A stretch of DNA of 17,555 bases from an uncultured Clostridia bacterium (GCA_937892405.1 CALAFS010000129.1:1-17555), one strand, 5' to 3'. Shown: positions 6,370 through 13,643, counted from the stretch's first letter. Notes: generated by a model not told the origin, from the letters alone. A program made the numbers and translations.

Positions 6370-6900
6370 TTACTTCGCAAGCAACGCGTTGTCATACAGC
6401 GCGCGGAACGCATCTTTGATCGCCTCACGGAAGGCGGTCGAGGAATAGGTGACGCCGGCGACGAGCTTGACACCGTCAAGCGATTCGTCCTTGCCGACAT
6501 AGGTGTCGGGGTAAGTCTCCTTGCCGAAATCCTTCGATTCGGTGTAGGAGGTCAGGCGGATCCCCGTGATTTTGCCGTCCGTACCGATACCGACGGTGAT
6601 GTTCATCGGGTCGCCCGAGGTGTATTGCGAGGTGGTCGAGAGAAGGAGGACAAAGCCGCGCCCCTCACTCTCACGGTAGACGCTCTTGACCGTGTCGGGG
6701 AGAGTGATTCCCTCGACCTCGGTAAAGTCCTTGCCGTCCGGCATCGCGAGGCGGAGGGACTCCATCTCCTTTTGCCGGTTGTTTTCTTCTACGATCGGGG
6801 CGGTGAACATGTTCACCACCGCGAGTGCCAGCGCCACGACAAGACAGATCGAAGTCAGCACGATGGCGGGCATGAATTTTTTCTTCTGTTCAGCCGTCAT
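6370..6900 (-). CDS. rnfG: Rnf complex subunit G (FMN-carrying subunit)
   Basis: A 176-residue protein when started at the ATG at 6900, which overlaps the rnfD stop as ATGA and has GGAGG 9 nt upstream; a longer start at 6936 has no ribosome site. A membrane helix (about 10-31) is followed by an extracytoplasmic FMN-binding domain: GRGFVLLLSTTSQYT, then ITVGIGTDGKITGIRLTSYTES, and the flavinylation loop VAGVTYSSTA with Thr151 as the expected covalent FMN acceptor. The usual loop reads SGAT; here it is AGVT, so Ser and Ala are changed but the Thr is kept. It passes electrons to RnfD within the complex. Confidence 0.94.
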   Translation of the reverse strand: MTAEQKKKFMPAIVLTSICLVVALALAVVNMFTAPIVEENNRQKEMESLRLAMPDGKDFTEVEGITLPDTVKSVYRESEGRGFVLLLSTTSQYTSGDPMNITVGIGTDGKITGIRLTSYTESKDFGKETYPDTYVGKDESLDGVKLVAGVTYSSTAFREAIKDAFRALYDNALLAK

Positions 6901-7841
6901 TTCCGTGTACCTCCGAGCGGACGCTTTGCCGTCCATTTTTCAATATAGGGAGAGAGAATGTTCATGAAGAGAATGGCGAAGGAGACACCCTCGGGATATG
7001 CGCCGAAGAAGCGGATCAGGCAGGTGATAATGCCGCACCCGAAGGCGAAGACGACGCGGCCGAGCTTGTTGATCGGTCCTGTCACATAGTCGGTCGCCAT
7101 AAAGATCGCGCCGATCAGAAGACCGCCCGCGAGAATTTCGTAGAGCGAAAGCAGGGGATCACCCGTCACACAGAGGGAGAAGAGGAAGACCGTGCCGACA
7201 AAGGTCGCGGGTACATACCAGTCGATCACCCGTCTTGCGACAAGGTAGACAAAGCCGAGGAGCAGGGCGACAGCGCAAGTCTCACCCATTGCGCCGCCGC
7301 GCAGACCGAGGAACATGTCCCCGATCGAAGGAAGCGCCGCCGAGCCGCCTTTGAGAATTTTTCCGATGCTCTCGAGCGGGGTCGCCCCCGCGACAAGGTC
7401 GGTGCCGATCACGGGCATCGTACCGCCGCCCGTCTCGGAGAAGGCGATCAGCATGAAGACTCTGCCGGTGATCGCGGGATTTGCGAAGTTACAGCCGAGA
7501 CCGCCGAAGAGGCACTTGACCACGACGATCGAGAAGATCGCACCGATCACGCACTGCCACACCGGTACATCGGCGTGAATGTTGAGCGCGAGGAGCAGTC
7601 CCGTCACGACGGCGGAGAGATCGCCGACCGTCTGCTTTTTCTTGGTAATGAGGTTGAAGAGATACTCCGACAGCACCGCCGTCGCCACACAGGCGAAGAT
7701 AATCACGAAGGCGGAGAGCCCGAAGAGCACCACCGCCGCCACGGTCGCCGGGACGAGTGCGATCAGCACATCTGCCATCAGGCGCCGCGTCGTCACGGAC
7801 GAGCGGATATGCGGAGAGGAAGATACAATGAGCTTTTCCAT
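6897..7841 (-). CDS. rnfD: Rnf complex subunit D (integral membrane, covalent FMN)
   Basis: A 314-residue polytopic membrane protein of the RnfD/NqrB family. It begins with the family's usual SSSPHIRSSVTTRRLMADVLIALVPA. FGGLGCNFANPAITGRVFML (112-131) lies in the ubiquinone/flavin core region. The loop DLVAGATPLES (148-158) holds Thr154, the expected attachment site for FMN (SGAT in many relatives, AGAT here). A purine-rich AAGGAAGGGG ribosome site overlaps the rnfC stop. It moves electrons through the membrane, coupled to ion transport. Confidence 0.95.
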   Translation of the reverse strand: MEKLIVSSSPHIRSSVTTRRLMADVLIALVPATVAAVVLFGLSAFVIIFACVATAVLSEYLFNLITKKKQTVGDLSAVVTGLLLALNIHADVPVWQCVIGAIFSIVVVKCLFGGLGCNFANPAITGRVFMLIAFSETGGGTMPVIGTDLVAGATPLESIGKILKGGSAALPSIGDMFLGLRGGAMGETCAVALLLGFVYLVARRVIDWYVPATFVGTVFLFSLCVTGDPLLSLYEILAGGLLIGAIFMATDYVTGPINKLGRVVFAFGCGIITCLIRFFGAYPEGVSFAILFMNILSPYIEKWTAKRPLGGTRK

Positions 7842-7856
7842 GAGGTTCCCCTTCCT

Positions 7857-9194
7857 TTATTTCAGCGTGTCGAGGTGCGCCTTGTATTCGCGCAGATCGG
7901 ATTTGGCGAGGCGGTTCGTCGCGACGAGCGGACGCTTCGCCGGGCAGACATAGGAGCATGAGCCGCATTCGATGCAGAGATTGATCTTTGCCTCCTCGAG
8001 CCTTGCGGCGCGGTCGGCGGCGTCCTCCACATTCATCGCACGGGCGTAGAGTGTGGGATTCAGGTGCATCGGGCAGTTGTCGACACATCTGCCGCAGTGA
8101 ATACACGCGGTCGACTCCGGGAGCTTTGCGTCACGCGTGTCGAAGACGGTGATCGCGTTCGTCGTCTTCATCACCGGCTCGAGGGGAGAGCACACTGCGA
8201 CCCCCATCATCGGACCGCCGAGCAGAATCTTGCCGACAGGCTTCGAGGTGCCGCCGGCAAAGTCGATGACATCGCCGATCTTCGCCCCGACGGGGACGAT
8301 GACATTTTTCGGATCTTTGACGGCAGAGCCGTCCACCGTCACGCACTTTTCGACCAGGGGCATTCCGGTTTCAAAATATTTCGCAAGGAAAGCAAGGGAG
8401 GTGATGTTGATCACCAGCGCGCCGACATCGGCGGGCAGTTTTCCCTCCGGGACGATCCGCCCCGTCGTGTTGTAGATCAGGATTTTTTCGCCGCCCTGCG
8501 GGTAGGTGTCGGGCAGGGGAACGACGCGCACCTTTTCTTCGGAGGAGAAGATCTCTTCCATCTTCGCGATGGCGTCGGGCTTGTTCTTTTCGATCCCGAT
8601 GAGGAATTCCTTCGCCGGGACATAGGACATCAAAAGCTTCATACCGCGGAAGACATACCCGCTCTCGAAGAGCATCGTGTGCGTGTCCGAGGTGATGTAG
8701 GGCTCGCACTCCGCCGCGTTGATGATGACGGTGTCGATCAGTCCTTTTTTCACCGCGTCGAGCTTGACCTGCGTCGGGAAGCCCGCGCCGCCGAGACCGA
8801 CGAGTCCGCTCTCCCGCACCGCGGCGGAGAAGGCGTCAAAGTCGGAGACGACGGGAGGTGTGATCCCCTCCGCGGGGGTCATCGCCCCGTCCGAGGTGAT
8901 GCGGATCGCGTCGACGGTGCGACCGGCAGAGGTAAGATAAGGTTCGATTTTTGCGACCGTGCCCGAGACCGAGGCGTAGATCGGCGAGGAGACATAGCCC
9001 GCCGCCTCCGCGATCTTCTGCCCGACCTTCACGCTCTCCCCGACCTTGACGATCGGGACGGCGGGGGCACCGATATGCTGGGAGAGAGGGATCAGCACTT
9101 CCGCCGGGGGCGTCATGCGCACCGCGCGGGAATGGGCGGTGGACTTTCTGTGCGGCAGGCGCGTTTTACCGAGTTTGAAAAACGGCATGTTCAT
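7857..9194 (-). CDS. rnfC: Rnf complex subunit C (NADH/FMN and iron-sulfur subunit)
   Basis: A 445-residue protein if started at the ATG at 9194 (a second ATG at 9188 is possible). Frame is open upstream to 9320, but those 42 extra residues (MSAHRPKKES...) do not resemble RnfC, whose ends usually read FKLGKTRLPHRK as seen just after 9194. Domains: a barrel-sandwich (biotinyl-like) region VGESVKVGQKIAEAAGYVSSP; an FMN/NADH domain with GLGGAGFPT (133-141); and two four-Cys ferredoxin motifs, CIHCGRCVDNC (Cys364, 367, 370, 374) and CIECGSCSYVC (Cys407, 410, 413, 417). It is the cytoplasmic NAD+-reducing subunit and the first gene of the operon. The ribosome site GAAAGGA is separated from the ATG by a small hairpin (9201-9218). 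Confidence 0.94.
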   Translation of the reverse strand: MNMPFFKLGKTRLPHRKSTAHSRAVRMTPPAEVLIPLSQHIGAPAVPIVKVGESVKVGQKIAEAAGYVSSPIYASVSGTVAKIEPYLTSAGRTVDAIRITSDGAMTPAEGITPPVVSDFDAFSAAVRESGLVGLGGAGFPTQVKLDAVKKGLIDTVIINAAECEPYITSDTHTMLFESGYVFRGMKLLMSYVPAKEFLIGIEKNKPDAIAKMEEIFSSEEKVRVVPLPDTYPQGGEKILIYNTTGRIVPEGKLPADVGALVINITSLAFLAKYFETGMPLVEKCVTVDGSAVKDPKNVIVPVGAKIGDVIDFAGGTSKPVGKILLGGPMMGVAVCSPLEPVMKTTNAITVFDTRDAKLPESTACIHCGRCVDNCPMHLNPTLYARAMNVEDAADRAARLEEAKINLCIECGSCSYVCPAKRPLVATNRLAKSDLREYKAHLDTLK

Positions 9195-9381
9195 GACCGT
9201 GGGAGAATGAGGTCTCCCGTTCCTTTCTCGTATTTCCGTAGGAAAAGACAAGCCGGAAGGCAGAGGGAAGCTCGCGCGACAGGCGGCAAAGCTCTCTTTT
9301 TTCGGGCGGTGCGCAGACATCCTGCACGGCGCGTTGCCCGCAGGGTGCCCGTACCCGACCGAAATCGGCGTCCGGTTTGTT
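9195..9381 (-). promoter_or_regulatory. Leader region of the rnf operon, about 187 nt
   Basis: This lies between the expected transcription start (near 9381) and the rnfC ATG. It includes a stem-loop at 9321-9344 (CCTGC paired with GCAGG, plus an inner GGC/GCC pairing), which ends just before an in-frame ATG at 9320. A second hairpin lies at 9201-9218. I do not recognise a known riboswitch class. It may be an ordinary leader, or a cis-acting RNA controlling rnf translation. Confidence 0.45.
9201..9218 (-). promoter_or_regulatory. Hairpin between the rnfC ribosome site and its start codon
   Basis: GGGAGA and TCTCCC form a 6-bp stem around a 6-nt loop. The ribosome site GAAAGGA (9221-9227) is two nt upstream of the stem, and the ATG at 9194 is six nt downstream. 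Folding the hairpin would bring the two to a normal spacing of about 8 nt. Confidence 0.55.
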
Positions 9382-9387
9382 TCCTTT

Positions 9388-9416
9388 ATTATAATATATT
9401 ATTCCGCGTCTGTCAA
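9388..9416 (-). promoter_or_regulatory. Consensus sigma-70 promoter of the rnf operon
   Basis: TTGACA (9411-9416), a 17-bp spacer, then TATAAT (9388-9393): a perfect match in both boxes and in spacing. It should give strong, housekeeping-type expression of rnfCDGEAB unless a regulator intervenes. Confidence 0.92.
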
Positions 9417-9442
9417 GGAATTTTCCGAATTTCCCGAATTTT
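9417..9442 (-). repeat. Tandem AAATTCGG-type repeats just upstream of the rnf -35 box
   Basis: On the minus strand, AAAATTCGG, AAATTCGG and AAAATTCC follow each other and abut TTGACA. This could be an UP-like AT-rich element or a binding site for an activator. No similar block is seen elsewhere in the window. Confidence 0.5.
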
Positions 9443-9478
9443 CTATGCGTTAGCAACGGGTAACTTTTGGACGAAAAA

Positions 9479-9507
9479 ATTTAAGTTCTTTGTTAAAATT
9501 TTGTCAA
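9479..9507 (-). promoter_or_regulatory. Possible second, weaker rnf promoter
   Basis: TTGACA at 9502-9507 and TTAAAT at 9479-9484, with a 17-bp spacer. The -35 box is perfect and the -10 box matches at 4 of 6 positions. It is about 90 bp upstream of the main promoter, in an AT-rich stretch where chance matches are easy. Confidence 0.35.
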
Positions 9508-9547
9508 AAACGGGAAGTATTCTTTACAAAAACGGGGTAAAATACGA

Positions 9548-9581
9548 CTCTTTGCGTACTGCGCACGCCGTCCGCAAAGAG
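9548..9581. repeat. Perfect 9-bp inverted repeat in the gap upstream of rnf
   Basis: CTCTTTGCG at 9548-9556 and CGCAAAGAG at 9573-9581 are exact complements around 16 nt. It has no T-run close enough for a clean terminator. It could be an operator or a second, imperfect terminator after the upstream operon. Apart from this and the listed promoters and terminator, the 9417-9705 gap shows nothing coding. Confidence 0.55.
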
Positions 9582-9625
9582 GGAACAGAGCGCGAATTGT
9601 GAGATTTTTTGCGCGAAAAAGCAAG

Positions 9626-9657
9626 AATAAAAAGAGGAACGGTACACCGCGCCTCTT
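9626..9657 (-). terminator. Rho-independent terminator after the fatty-acid operon
   Basis: On the minus strand AGAGG...CCTCT encloses an inner CGGT-GT-ACCG pairing, followed by TTTTTATT. It is about 50 nt past the stop of the flavoprotein gene at 9706, so it separates the fab/acc operon from rnf. Confidence 0.78.
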
Positions 9658-9705
9658 TCTGCTTTCGATGCCGCGAAAGAATCCGCGACACAATAAAATG
9701 TAAAG

Positions 9706-10482
9706 TTAAGTAATGATTTTCCAAGAATTTTCAGAGAGCGATTCCCCGTGGGAGGAGGACTTCGCCTCTTCCTTTGCCCAGAAGGTCGCGAGGAAATCTC
9801 TGTAAATCCCTTCGGAGAACGGGGGCTTTGCGAGGGCGGCGATCTCCTTTTTCGTCAGCGTCCGCTCGGCAAAGGTGCGGCCCGCGGTGCGGTATTTTTT
9901 CATCGCGCGGCGGAAAGGCGCCGTGTCTCCCATGTCGACCAGCGTCTTGAGCTGGGGGCAGAGGATCGGCGTATACCGCTCTCTTCCGAGAATACAGTCA
10001 AGCTCGGAAAGAAGGGGATCATACACCCCCGCGGCGTCCGAGTAGGCGCAGGAAGAAACCAGTACCAGGCGTTTTCCGGGATCGGGAAAGCGGAAGCCGT
10101 GATAGGATTCTCCCTCCTTCGGCGGGAGCTGCCCCCGATAAGTGGACATCAGCGGGAGCAGACGGTCGACGAGCAGTTTCATCTCGCCCGGCATGCCGAA
10201 GAAATAGAGGGGGAAACTCACGATCAGAAGATCCGCGGCACGGATTTTTTCGATCAGGGCGGGGACATCGTCTCCGACGATGACGCATTTTCCCGCCGTC
10301 CTGCCCCAACAGGAGAGACAGCCGCGGCAGGGCGTGATACGGAGATCGGAGACATTCACCGTCTCGAATTCCGCCTCGCCGCACCCCTCGGCGATCCCTT
10401 CGGCGAACGCGCGCGTCACGACCATCGTCGAGGAGGCGGTGCGGCGGGGACTGCCGTTGAGGATCAGGACGCGCCGGATCAT
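9706..10482 (-). CDS. NADPH-dependent FMN reductase / iron-sulfur flavoprotein-like oxidoreductase
   Basis: A 258-residue flavodoxin-fold protein. It shows the FMN phosphate loop LNGSPRRTASSTM (8-20), and SFPLYFFGMPGEMKLLVDRLLP (89-110), typical of the NADPH-dependent FMN reductase family. PCRGCLSCWGRTAGKC gives Cys52, 55, 58 and 66, a C-x2-C-x2-C-x7-C spacing that matches the compact cysteine motif of iron-sulfur flavoproteins (Isf), so a [4Fe-4S] cluster is possible. The ATG overlaps the accA stop (ATGA) with no clear ribosome site of its own, so it is translated by coupling to accA. Being locked into an acyl-synthesis operon suggests a redox step there, perhaps on an unsaturated acyl chain, but that is only inference from position. 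Confidence 0.83.
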   Translation of the reverse strand: MIRRVLILNGSPRRTASSTMVVTRAFAEGIAEGCGEAEFETVNVSDLRITPCRGCLSCWGRTAGKCVIVGDDVPALIEKIRAADLLIVSFPLYFFGMPGEMKLLVDRLLPLMSTYRGQLPPKEGESYHGFRFPDPGKRLVLVSSCAYSDAAGVYDPLLSELDCILGRERYTPILCPQLKTLVDMGDTAPFRRAMKKYRTAGRTFAERTLTKKEIAALAKPPFSEGIYRDFLATFWAKEEAKSSSHGESLSENSWKIIT

Positions 10483-11345
10483 AAGAACCAGCCGCGGCGT
10501 TTTTTCGCGGCGGCGCCGTAGATGGGGTATCTGCCGATCTTGCGGTATTTTTCGTAGCGGGCGGCGAGCAGGCGGTCGGTGTCCTCGTGCGAGAGGTGCG
10601 TCAGCTTGCCGTACAGATCGGAGGCGAGCTTATCCATAAAGGTGTCGAGCAGCTCTCCTTCGGCGAAGCTCTCGGGTTCCTCCACGATCCGCTCCACGAC
10701 TTCCATCGAATAAAGGTCGTGCGCGGTGAGCTTTAAGTAATCGGAGACTTCGGGCGCGCGGGCAGGATCCTTGAAGAGAATACTGGCGCAGGACTCGGGC
10801 GCGATGACCGAATAATAGGCGTTTTCGAGCATCCATACCTCGTCCGCCACCGCGAGTGCGAGCGCGCCGCCGCTGCCGCCTTCTCCGATCATGAGGGAGA
10901 GGGTGGGGGTTCTCACGGTGCCGAGCTCGAAGAGGTTCTCGGCGATCGCCTCGCCGATGCCGCGCTCTTCCGCGCTCTTGCCGCAGCTGGCGCCCTGCGT
11001 GTCGACAAGGAAGATGACGGGGCGGGAGAATTTCTCCGCCTCTTTGGCAAGGCGGAGTGCCTTGCGGTACCCTTCCGGACCGACGAAGCCGAAGTGCCGG
11101 TTCATACGGCCGTAGGCGTCCTTGCCCTTTTCGATGCCGATGACCGTCACCGGCATGTCGAAGAGGTGGGCGAGTCCCGCGACGATCGCGGGGTCGTCGC
11201 CGAAGCGGCGGTCACCGTGCAGCTCGGTAAAATCGGTGAAGAGATGGCGGATATAGTCGGACGCGGTCGCGCGGTGCGCACTGCGCGTCAGACGGATTTT
11301 TTCGTAAGTGGAAAGGCGGGGTTCCGCCGTTATGGTGGAGTTCAT
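10479..11345 (-). CDS. accA: Acetyl-CoA carboxylase carboxyltransferase subunit alpha
   Basis: A 288-residue protein of the crotonase-fold AccA family. The core signatures are FTELHGDRRFGDDPAIVAGLA (39-59), FLVDTQGASCGKSAEERGIGEA (112-133), IGEGGSGGALALAV (153-166) and YSVIAPESCASILFKD (178-193). With AccD it moves the carboxyl group from carboxybiotin to acetyl-CoA, giving malonyl-CoA. The usual DTPGAYPG reads DTQGASCG here. The N-terminal helix region is short compared with E. coli AccA (about 319 residues), as in many Firmicutes. AAAGGAG overlaps the accD stop. No accB or accC is in the window, so the biotin parts must be encoded elsewhere. Confidence 0.93.
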   Translation of the reverse strand: MNSTITAEPRLSTYEKIRLTRSAHRATASDYIRHLFTDFTELHGDRRFGDDPAIVAGLAHLFDMPVTVIGIEKGKDAYGRMNRHFGFVGPEGYRKALRLAKEAEKFSRPVIFLVDTQGASCGKSAEERGIGEAIAENLFELGTVRTPTLSLMIGEGGSGGALALAVADEVWMLENAYYSVIAPESCASILFKDPARAPEVSDYLKLTAHDLYSMEVVERIVEEPESFAEGELLDTFMDKLASDLYGKLTHLSHEDTDRLLAARYEKYRKIGRYPIYGAAAKKRRGWFL

Positions 11346-11357
11346 AGCGTGCTCCTT

Positions 11358-12170
11358 TCAGTATTTGTCATGGAAGGCGAGCATGCGCGAGAGATAGTTG
11401 CGCTGGTCTTTGCGTTCCACGATCGAGTCGAGGAATCCCGTCTTCAGCTGGAATTCCGCACTCTGGAAATCGGGGGGCAGGGTCTCGCCCGTGTTCTGCT
11501 CGATGACGCGCTTGCCGGCGAAGCCGATCTGCGCACCCGGTTCCGCGATGATGACATCGCCGAGCATCGCAAAGGAGGCGGTCAGACCGCCCATCGTCGG
11601 GTCGGTCAGGCAGGAGAGATAGAACAGCCCTGCGTCACTGTGACGCTTGAGCGCCATGGAGACCTTCGCCATCTGCATGAGGGAGAGCACACCCTCCTGC
11701 ATGCGGGCGCCGCCCGAGACGGTGTAGCCGATGACGGGCAGATTTCTCGCCGTCGCGTATTCAAAGAGCGCCGCGATCCGGTCGCCCACCACCGTGCCCA
11801 TGCTCCCGAGCATAAAGTCGGGATTCATGATGAAAAGGCAGGTGTCGTAGCCGCAGATCTTCGCCTTGCCGCAGAGGACGGCTTCGTTCTCGCCGCTCTT
11901 TTCTTTTGCCGCGGCGACCTTTTCGGGATAGGTGGGGAAGTCGATCGGGTCGCCGACGACATCCTCGCCGAACAGCTCGGTAAAGGTATCTGTGTCCGTC
12001 AAAAGTTCCGCGCGGATTCTCGCCGGGATGCGGCAGTAGGCGCCGCAGTGCGGACAGAGGTAATAAGAAGCGGCAAGCTCGGATTCTGCAACTTCTTGTT
12101 TACATTTTGAGCACGGAATCCGTTTCTTCGAGTTTCGGATCGCCGCGATAGTCGGTGCATGCTCGGACAT
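11358..12170 (-). CDS. accD: Acetyl-CoA carboxylase carboxyltransferase subunit beta
   Basis: A 270-residue protein. The N-terminal zinc ribbon has Cys20, Cys23, Cys39 and Cys42 (IPCSKCKQ and LCPHCG). The crotonase-like carboxyltransferase domain follows, with SGGARMQEGVLSLMQMAK, LTDPTMGGLTASFAMLGDVIIAEPGAQIGFAGKRVIEQN and LPPDFQSAEFQLKTGFLDSIVER, all AccD landmarks. It partners AccA. The ATG overlaps the fabD stop by one base, and GGGAGG lies 6-7 nt upstream. Confidence 0.96.
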   Translation of the reverse strand: MSEHAPTIAAIRNSKKRIPCSKCKQEVAESELAASYYLCPHCGAYCRIPARIRAELLTDTDTFTELFGEDVVGDPIDFPTYPEKVAAAKEKSGENEAVLCGKAKICGYDTCLFIMNPDFMLGSMGTVVGDRIAALFEYATARNLPVIGYTVSGGARMQEGVLSLMQMAKVSMALKRHSDAGLFYLSCLTDPTMGGLTASFAMLGDVIIAEPGAQIGFAGKRVIEQNTGETLPPDFQSAEFQLKTGFLDSIVERKDQRNYLSRMLAFHDKY

Positions 12171-13099
12171 CAGTGACCTCCCTTTGCCTCGGAAACTGCC
12201 TCTTCGAGCGAGAGCATATCGGTCACGGTGAAGATCTTCATGCTGGTAAAGGTGCGCTTGACAAAGCCCGAGAGCGTGCTGCCCGCACCGACCTCGATGA
12301 AGGTTCTGGCGCCGCGTGCCGACATGCTGCGGAGCACGGTTTCAAAGCGGACGGGGGAGTCGACCTGGCGGATGATCGTCTCGCGGATTCTGTCCGGTTC
12401 GGGCGGATAAGCGTCGCCGGTCAGATCGGAGTAGAGAGGGATTTTCGGCGTTTTGATTCTCATTCCGGAGAGTGCATGACGGAGTTCGGATTCCGCCTCT
12501 GCCATGAAGGGCGTGTGGAAGGCACCGCTGACCGCGAGCTTGACGGCTCTGCCGCCGAGGGCTTTCACATCTTCGCACAGGGCGTCGACCGCCTCGGGCG
12601 TACCGGCGCAGGCGATCTGTCCCGGGCAGTTATAGTTGACGGGCCAGACGCCCGCATGACGGGCGCATGCCTCTTCTACGGTAGCGGCATCGAGCTTCAG
12701 CACTGCCGCCATGGCGCCGGGGTAGCGTGCCGACAGCTCCGCCATCTTGCGCGAGCGGGCGAGCACGAGAGAGAACGCCTCTTCTCTTGTGAGAATCCCG
12801 GTATAAGCGAGCGCGGGGATCTCACCGAGAGAGAAGCCGGCGACAAGCGCGCCTTCCACTCCGCGGGCGCGGAGCTCTTCGGCAAAGGCGAGATCGACGA
12901 GGAAAAGGGCGGGCTGGGCATATTCGGTGCGGGTGAGCGTCGCGTCATCTCCCGAGAAGAGGACATCGAGAAGTCCGGGCATCTGCTTTTCGCCCATCTC
13001 GAAGATTTCCTTCGCTCTCTCCGACGCGACATAGAGATCGTGCCCCATACCGACGCGCTGGGCGCCCTGACCGGAGAACAGAATGGCATATTTATTCAT
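12170..13099 (-). CDS. fabD: Malonyl-CoA:ACP transacylase
   Basis: A 309-residue protein of standard FabD length. It has the opening FSGQGAQRVGMG (8-19), the nucleophile elbow AGFSLGE with Ser90, Arg115 (ARSRKMAE), SGAFHTPFM with His195, and VSPVRFE-type end IRQVDSPVRFE. It loads malonyl groups onto the carrier protein. In most relatives the elbow is GHSLGE; here Phe stands in for the His before Ser. It follows fabZ after an 82-bp gap with nothing notable, and has only a weak ribosome site (CAAGG). Confidence 0.95.
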   Translation of the reverse strand: MNKYAILFSGQGAQRVGMGHDLYVASERAKEIFEMGEKQMPGLLDVLFSGDDATLTRTEYAQPALFLVDLAFAEELRARGVEGALVAGFSLGEIPALAYTGILTREEAFSLVLARSRKMAELSARYPGAMAAVLKLDAATVEEACARHAGVWPVNYNCPGQIACAGTPEAVDALCEDVKALGGRAVKLAVSGAFHTPFMAEAESELRHALSGMRIKTPKIPLYSDLTGDAYPPEPDRIRETIIRQVDSPVRFETVLRSMSARGARTFIEVGAGSTLSGFVKRTFTSMKIFTVTDMLSLEEAVSEAKGGH

Positions 13100-13181
13100 A
13101 ATGATAACCTTGAGGCTGACACGGAGCGCATGGCGTCTTCCGGACAGCCTGTCCTTTCAAAACTTCTTTCTTCCTGATGGT

Positions 13182-13643
13182 TTACGCGTTGTCCGTCCCG
13201 TCACCTTCGGAGAAGACGGTTGCCTTCGGCACCGAGGTGAAGGTCAGCGCACCTTTGGCGCGCACCTCGCCCTCCACACGGACGACGGCGTCAAAGGAGA
13301 GGAGCAAGCCCGTGTCACGGGTCTTTTTCACCGTGATTTCGAGGCGGTCGCCCGGAATGACGGGCTTCATGAATTTGAAGTTGTCGATTTTCAGAAGAAC
13401 CCAGAGCATGTCCTCGCTCGGCGCGGTGTCGACGACGAGGGAGCAGAGCTGGGCGCACGCCTCTGTGATGAGGACGCCCGGCATGATGGGCGCACCCGGG
13501 AAGTGCCCGACAAAATAGGGCTCGTTCACCGAGACATTCTTGATACCGACGGCACTTTCCGACGGCGTCCATTCGATGACCCGTTCGATCATCTGGAAGG
13601 GCGGACGCTGTTTGATCCGACGGTTGATTTCCATGATATTCAT
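13182..13643 (-). CDS. fabZ: 3-hydroxyacyl-ACP dehydratase, FabZ type
   Basis: A 153-residue hotdog-fold protein. NEPYFVGHFPGAPIMPGVLITEACAQ has catalytic His47 and Glu61, followed by FKFMKPVIPGDRLEI, all typical of FabZ. It dehydrates beta-hydroxyacyl-ACP to trans-2-enoyl-ACP. The ATG at 13643 overlaps the fabG TGA by one base, and GGAGGA lies about 11 nt upstream; a second ATG at 13634 is possible. An open frame continues upstream through fabG in another frame, but it is a shadow. No FabA-type isomerase signature is seen. Confidence 0.95.
   Translation of the reverse strand: MNIMEINRRIKQRPPFQMIERVIEWTPSESAVGIKNVSVNEPYFVGHFPGAPIMPGVLITEACAQLCSLVVDTAPSEDMLWVLLKIDNFKFMKPVIPGDRLEITVKKTRDTGLLLSFDAVVRVEGEVRAKGALTFTSVPKATVFSEGDGTDNA

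Noticed and set aside
9195..9320. N-terminal extension of rnfC to an ATG at 9320
   Set aside because: The extra 42 residues do not resemble RnfC, the ATG at 9320 has no well-spaced ribosome site, and the known family start is seen at 9194. Kept only as an alternative in the rnfC entry.
9321..9381. FMN, SAM, cobalamin or c-di-GMP riboswitch in the rnf leader
   Set aside because: None of the conserved sequence blocks I know for these classes is present; only generic stems are seen.
4181..9602. Long plus-strand open frames opposite the rnf genes (for example 4181-5845, 5614-6948, 8064-9602)
   Set aside because: All lie opposite well-identified rnf genes, have no ribosome site or family match, and show shadow composition.
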